Shown here piece after piece: positions 59,901 to 64,000 of a DNA stretch of 64,000 bases (its first letter is position 1; each line of letters begins with the position of its first letter). Both the position numbers and the translations under genes were made by a program. The notes beneath the pieces are model-generated. The model was not told the origin of the DNA. It saw nothing but the letters and a program-made list of their open reading frames with translations, and made no database searches. Source of the DNA: Edaphochlamys debaryana (taxonomy: Eukaryota > Chlorophyta > Chlorophyceae > Chlamydomonadales); contig JAEHOE010000052.1 in NCBI GenBank assembly GCA_016858145.1, positions 620,001 through 684,000 on the forward strand, written 5' to 3'.

Positions 59901-62900
59901 GTGTCGCAACCGCAGCAGCGCTCCGGCTGGACAATAGTGCCTGAGCGCGCGTTGGACCAAATGGATTAGTCAGTGCAAGCATACATGTGGGAGCCTGGCT
60001 AATGTCGGGGCTCAAGGCCAGTGCGGTGACCGAAGCCATAGCAAGCGCCTGAAAGCAACTCACAGGGTGTGCCCAGGAGGCCGAGGAGCCCTCCCTTGAC
60101 GCACTTCTTGAGGCAATAATTGCAGGTGTCCAGCGAGCAGGTCTCTGTGAGCAAGGAGGCGAGGGCGTACAAACGAAGTCAGGGGCACGGCTTGCGCTTG
60201 GTCAGGTGTCATCATGCATCTCTGCCTCACCCACCCGCAGACAAATCCCTCCCCTCCCCTCCCCTCCCGTCCCGTCCCGTCCCGTCCCCTCCCCTCCCCT
60301 CCCCTCCCCTCCCCTCCCCTCCCCTCTCCTCCCCTCCTAGGTCAGAAGAGTGTGCTCACCATCATTGCACTCGAAGCAGTCGTTGTACAGCTCCCTGGTA
60401 TCGGCATTGGCCGTACCGTTATACGACTGAGCGCAAGACGCCTCAAGCTGGTGCCCGGTGAAGCACTCGCTGCCGCTAATGAATACCGCCTTTGACCTGC
60501 CCACGGAGTCCACACCGTCCGCCTTGGGCGCCCATTGAACGAATCTCGTGACCATCTTGATGTACGCACTGGCGTAGTCCCGATCCCAGGCGGCCTGGTC
60601 GGCGGCAAAGTTGCGGGTGGCGTCGCGAAGCTGGTTGACCTTGTCGTTGCTGGTCACCGGGCCCTGGCGGACGGGGACACGAGGGGCAAGGATGCGGAGG
60701 GCACAATGACATGCAGATGTTGGTGCAAGACGCAGGCCATGGGAGCGAAGGCCACGTGGCTGGGTCATGCTGGAGAACGCCCCCGGGCACACACACTGAG
60801 TGCGGTGCCGTACATCTGCCGTACAACGCCCTCCTGCCGTACGGTACGCACGCACGCACCTGGCACACGAGGCCGATGTATGCGTCGTTGTTGGTGTACC
60901 ACCAGAAGGAGGAGTGGGGGCAGCTGACGGAGGTGGCGGGCAGGCCGCTGGCAGCGGCGCCCTGTTTGCAGTCGGCGTTGGACCACGTGACGGAAACGGG
61001 CTCGTCGGGGGCGGCATCCTCGGGCACCGTGCCAGCCTGCAGGAGAGTTGGTCTCTTTGTGACACGGCTGGCGCGGCGCAGGGCGCGGCGCGGCAGGGCG
61101 CCGCAGTGCGCACCGGCGGGACCTACCGCCGACTTGCGCTGCAGGGGCGCTGGCCTAGCTAGCAGCAGAGGAGCCTATCTGCCCAAGCCTCCCGTCACGG
61201 ACCCACCCGTTGCTTCTTCAGGACGTTCTGTGCTGCCTGCTGGCCAGCCTTGCTGGTAAACTGCAAACAGGTAGGGAAGGAGCAACCAAGGAAGGGGTCA
61301 CTCAGCCAAACTGTCATCAGCGGCCCCCCGGGAGCACATATGCCACATGAGCGGTGCGCCCCAGCGCTTCCCACCTCGACCCACACCACAAGACAAGATG
61401 GGTGTCAGCTTCCTCGAAGCTGGGAAATGGGCTGAGCCCTAGAATGGCTGGGCAGCGGTATATGCGTGCAGGCACGGTGCAACGCGCGGGGCCGTGTGGC
61501 GCGCTCCGCGCGAAGCTTCGGGGGGACAGGGCTGAGGATGGACGCGGGGCGAAACACAATTCCACGCCGACCGGCGACAAAGTGTTGCCCTTACTTCCAA
61601 GGTAAGATAGCAACATCGCGCTCGGTCCGGGCTTGGTCGGGGGGTTTGACCGGAGTCGGCACCAGCCATCCTCGCAACAGCCGCGCCCAAACTTGTCGAA
61701 ACTACCTCGCTCTTAGCTTCAAAGTGCTCTATATATACCTATCGTTTGGAATGCTCCGTGGGCTATGGGTGCGAGGTGCGACTGCCTTCCCAACACGTTG
61801 AGTTCGCGTAGGGTCGATAAGTTTCCCTGCTCTTAATCACAAGCGATAGGGATAAGGAAACTAAAGCTTGTGGCATCGCGGGCTGGGCGAAAAATCGCAT
61901 GTTTGTGCATGACGCAGGCACGGACACCGACACGGGGTAACTCATAGAGGCTGAGCCCCCCGGCTGGCGCTTCGCGCCAGGCGCTACGCGCCGGGGGCTC
62001 AGCCCAAAACCCGCACGATACGCCTCGCCTCACCTTGCACTTCTCCAGCTTGTCTTCTGCTTCATACTCGGGCTGAGTCATGCCGCGGATGGGGGTCTCC
62101 ACCATGCGCACCTCGTCGGCAGGCACGTCCCGGACCTTGAGGGTCGCAGAGCAGATGTCCTTGTAGTAGTGGTTCTCCCACCTGCGGGGGCGGGGGCGCG
62201 CAGGGGTAGCGGGATAAGCGGGATAACTTTATCCGGTCCAGGGCGGGAAGCACGGAAAGCTAGCGAGGGACGCCCGGGATGGAGGCAGGCTGAGTGACGA
62301 CAGAGTGAAAGCTGACTCGTAGCGCGGGCGGGCATTGGGAGCGAGTGCGCAAAAACATATCGTAGTTCTAAATCTATGGAAGGCGCGGTGGGTCAGCACT
62401 CAGCAGATCTATCTGGGATCTGGGTCAGGAGACACAGCGGGGCAGAATGGGGTGGTCTGCATGGTCGAGAAGCAGCCTCCGGACTGGATGGGGAGTGGAG
62501 GACTGCTGGGTGAAAGTTGCGCCCTACATCCCACGCACCTGAACATGCGCACGTTGGAGCAGTCCTGGGTGGAGGGGTCGCAGTAGTCACTGCGGCCAGG
62601 GCCCTTGAAGCAGCCCTGCGTAGGTGGGACGGAGCAGGGGGCCGGCGGCCAGCTTCGGGTGGGGGCTGCAGGAGCCACGCACAGCAGCATACGCTGCGCA
62701 CGCCAGCACGCACGCTTACCCAGCACATGCCGCTACGCACTCACCTGCTCGTCGACCAGGCAGTGGCTCCCCATCAGCGCGGCTGCCTCACGTGGCGTGA
62801 AGTCGCGATCAGTCCAATAGTTCAGGAACGTGGGGGTAGTGGCGGAAGTGGCCGGCAGGTTGCCGGGTGGCGCAGGGAGAATGGAGTCGAGGCGGCCCAC

Positions 62901-64000
62901 TCGGAGGGCTTTGGTGGTACCGTCAAGGATGCGGAGCCGGCCATTGCTGAGGACCTCGGGTGCTACAGCCGCACAGACCTGAGGGAGGGTCACAAGGGAG
63001 TGGCGTAGGAAGCGGGTGGTTTGTGGCATAATGACATGCCATGGTGACGGAATGGTTGCCTACCCTATGACCTAGCTAGCTGGAGGGGCGGCATGACGAA
63101 GTGACCACGGGTGCCCTGACGTACGGCGGGGGCAAAGCGGCCCATAGGGAGGGCACAGTAGACACATTCCTGCGACACGTCTACCCCCCCAACCCACCGC
63201 CACGGTGTCTGCCACGCTCATGTCAAACCAGGAGGCAATCTTCTTGGCGGCTTTGGCGGTGATAAGCGCAAAATTGTCGTCGGCACTGAAAGGATAACAG
63301 ACAATTATGTAAGAGGATGTATGGCTCAGACAGGCCAGGGTACAGAGCCCATGCACGGCAACAGCCTCTGCACAAGCAAACCGCTCCGCTCACTTTTCGG
63401 CACGGGCGAGCTCTGCGATGGTGAGGAAGAGGGAAGCGTCGGCTCCGCCACAGTTAGGGCCGGGGCACTGCGCGGGTACGGTCGGGAGTGGAGAGCAGCA
63501 GCTGAGGGACCAGGGCTCGACGTGGCAAGGGCGCACAGGGGGATACTCTATGTACGGCTACCCCCCTTTAAACGCAATGCAGGACGATGCTCACTTGCGT
63601 CACGTCCACGCTCATTGAATCGTGGAAGGAGGAGCGGATGAAGAAGGACGCAAAGCGCTTCTCGTACTGGAACAGGGCGCGGCACACGGAGACGACCTGG
63701 GGGGAAGAGGGGCAGGAAAGGATATATAGGGAGGGGTCGATGAGGAGGGGCAAAAGAGTTGCAGCCCTAATAAGAGGTTACTGTCAAACCGCAGCTGACC
63801 ACAGGTGTTGCGGTAGGCACGCACCAGGTGAGCATATCTGAGCTGTTACCGTTGCGTGCGCCTTACCGAGGCCCAATCCCTCCTGGCCGGGTCGTAGTCA
63901 TTGGCGGCCATGCTACTCGGCATCTTGGGCGACCACAGCAGCACTCGGGCGTTGATCTCTGCCACCAGAGTCTTGTTGTGCGTCTCGGCGTAGGCGGTCA
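53930..64000 (-). CDS. Heme peroxidase-multicopper oxidase fusion protein, copy 2 (5' end outside window)
   Basis: Twenty-seven exons, all in phase, the first cut by the window edge: 64000-63867, 63696-63595, 63467-63394, 63285-63198, 62978-62745, 62615-62539, 62181-62034, 61260-61207, 61036-60860, 60663-60360, 60144-60064, 59940-59861, 59708-59508, 59385-59264, 59152-58999, 58823-58676, 58564-58457, 58291-58131, 57785-57519, 57416-57186, 56622-56540, 56397-56232, 56069-55975, 55747-55694, 55549-55474, 54383-54232, 54044-53930 (TAG). Gene structure matches copy 1 exon for exon. Peroxidase residues (FFIRSSFHD, GGADASLFLT, ALMGSHC) and copper motifs (HLHG, WYHDH, HPIHIH, HCHNLVHEDFEM) are all kept. 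Differences include a 9-residue longer loop after FCHSHLVMRIEPQA and a diverged Cys-rich segment (CSLDTCNYCLKKC). Several introns are enlarged by repeats. Same strand and order as copy 1 indicate tandem duplication. Confidence 0.9.
54440..55385 (+). mobile_element. Dispersed repeat, interrupted copy in a fusion gene 2 intron
   Basis: Left part about 54440-54665 and right part about 55055-55385 match the uninterrupted copy at 61.39-61.92 kb in the same order. The middle ~390 bp has no counterpart there, so a second sequence seems to have inserted into this copy, or the other copy was deleted. The host intron (54384-55473) is 1.09 kb, against 239 bp in copy 1. Confidence 0.7.
56673..57136. mobile_element. 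Non-autonomous hAT-type element (MITE), 464 bp
   Basis: Terminal inverted repeats CAGCGTTGCTATCTTA (56673-56688) and its near-perfect complement TAAGATAGCAACACTG (57121-57136) differ at one position. They are flanked by a perfect 8-bp target-site duplication CTCCCCAG (56665-56672 and 57137-57144). The CAG-N-G terminus and 8-bp duplication are hallmarks of the hAT superfamily. The inside has repeated TTAGC(C/T)AAGT motifs in both orientations and no transposase. The element sits in a fusion gene 2 intron; the matching copy 1 intron is about 140 bp and lacks it. Confidence 0.9.
60247..60336. repeat. CCCCT/CCCGT pentanucleotide array
   Basis: About 18 pentamers, mostly CCCCT with a block of four CCCGT, in the intron between the exons at 60064-60144 and 60360-60663 of fusion gene 2. 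It is close to a CCTAG acceptor-like sequence on the opposite strand that is probably irrelevant. Confidence 0.95.
61386..61925 (+). mobile_element. Dispersed repeat of about 530 bp, best copy, in a fusion gene 2 intron
   Basis: This is the only uninterrupted forward copy. It begins near GTGTCAGCTTCCTCGAAGCT (a short palindrome) and ends near a GCATGTTTGTGCATG segment. A TATATATA stretch lies near 61731-61738 with no open frame after it. The host intron (61261-62033) is 773 bp, against 180 bp in copy 1. It looks like a short non-autonomous element; class unknown because clear terminal repeats were not found. Confidence 0.7.
61951..62003. repeat. GC-rich palindrome (hairpin) in a fusion gene 2 intron
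   Basis: CTGAGCCCCCCGGC at the left pairs with GCCGGGGGCTCAG at the right, with one unpaired base. The loop holds a nested GGCGC-TTC-GCGCC hairpin and a second CGC-rich dyad. It lies 30 bp upstream (in transcription) of nothing coding, just inside the intron after the exon ending at 62034. Confidence 0.85.

Noticed and set aside
1..64000. CRISPR array, prophage or bacterial operon
   Set aside because: The regular arrays here are minisatellites or exon copies without unique spacers, and all recognised genes are intron-rich eukaryotic genes.

Overview
This window looks like nuclear DNA from a GC-rich chlorophyte green alga, most likely a core chlorophyte of the Chlamydomonadales type. The reasons are: genes broken into many short exons with consensus GT-AG and a few GC-AG splice sites, TGTAA-type polyadenylation signals, very GC-rich coding sequence with long G/C tracts in introns, and a gene set (mitochondrial BCKDH E1-alpha, TMEM70-family protein, EGF/GT47 exostosin, cNMP-binding-domain protein) typical of such algae. 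Nothing prokaryotic was seen. Exon models were built by hand from splice sites, reading phase and protein-family fit; every internal phase closes, but coordinates could be off by 1-2 bases at a few junctions.

Layout. 1-7858 (-): two-module cyclic-nucleotide-binding-domain protein, 18 exons, 3' end outside the window. About 470 bp of shared upstream DNA separates it from 8328-11391 (+), a TMEM70-family mitochondrial inner-membrane protein. 12.1-21.2 kb is gene-poor, with a minisatellite and diffuse repeats. 21215-27139 (+): BCKDHA, 15 exons. 28681-37545 (-): exostosin-like glycosyltransferase, 18 exons, containing a 2.3-kb array of a roughly 105-bp unit that repeats the start of one of its own exons. 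37.5-41.1 kb: no recognised gene. 41140-50844 and 53930->64000 (both -): two head-to-tail paralogues encoding a plant-type heme peroxidase joined, through a Cys-rich segment and linker, to a complete CotA/bilirubin-oxidase-like multicopper oxidase.

Two observations stand out. First, the peroxidase-multicopper oxidase fusion: 28 phase-compatible exons give one protein of about 1318 residues, with the peroxidase distal Arg/His and proximal His and all four copper-ligand motifs present, and the arrangement is repeated in the second copy. It is probably secreted or surface-anchored and may couple H2O2-dependent and O2-dependent oxidation of phenols or metals. Second, in at least four of the genes, and probably five, an exon edge plus its splice site has been copied once or several times into the adjacent intron ('exon-boundary echoes'). 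The extreme case is the exostosin array, about 22 extra copies, whose total length is a multiple of three and which has no stop in any sense-strand frame, so it could be intronic or a giant in-frame coding repeat.

The fusion genes also carry younger mobile DNA: a 464-bp hAT-type MITE with an 8-bp target-site duplication and three copies of a roughly 530-bp dispersed repeat, all in introns that are short in the sister gene. A near-identical exon-intron block between the two paralogues suggests gene conversion.
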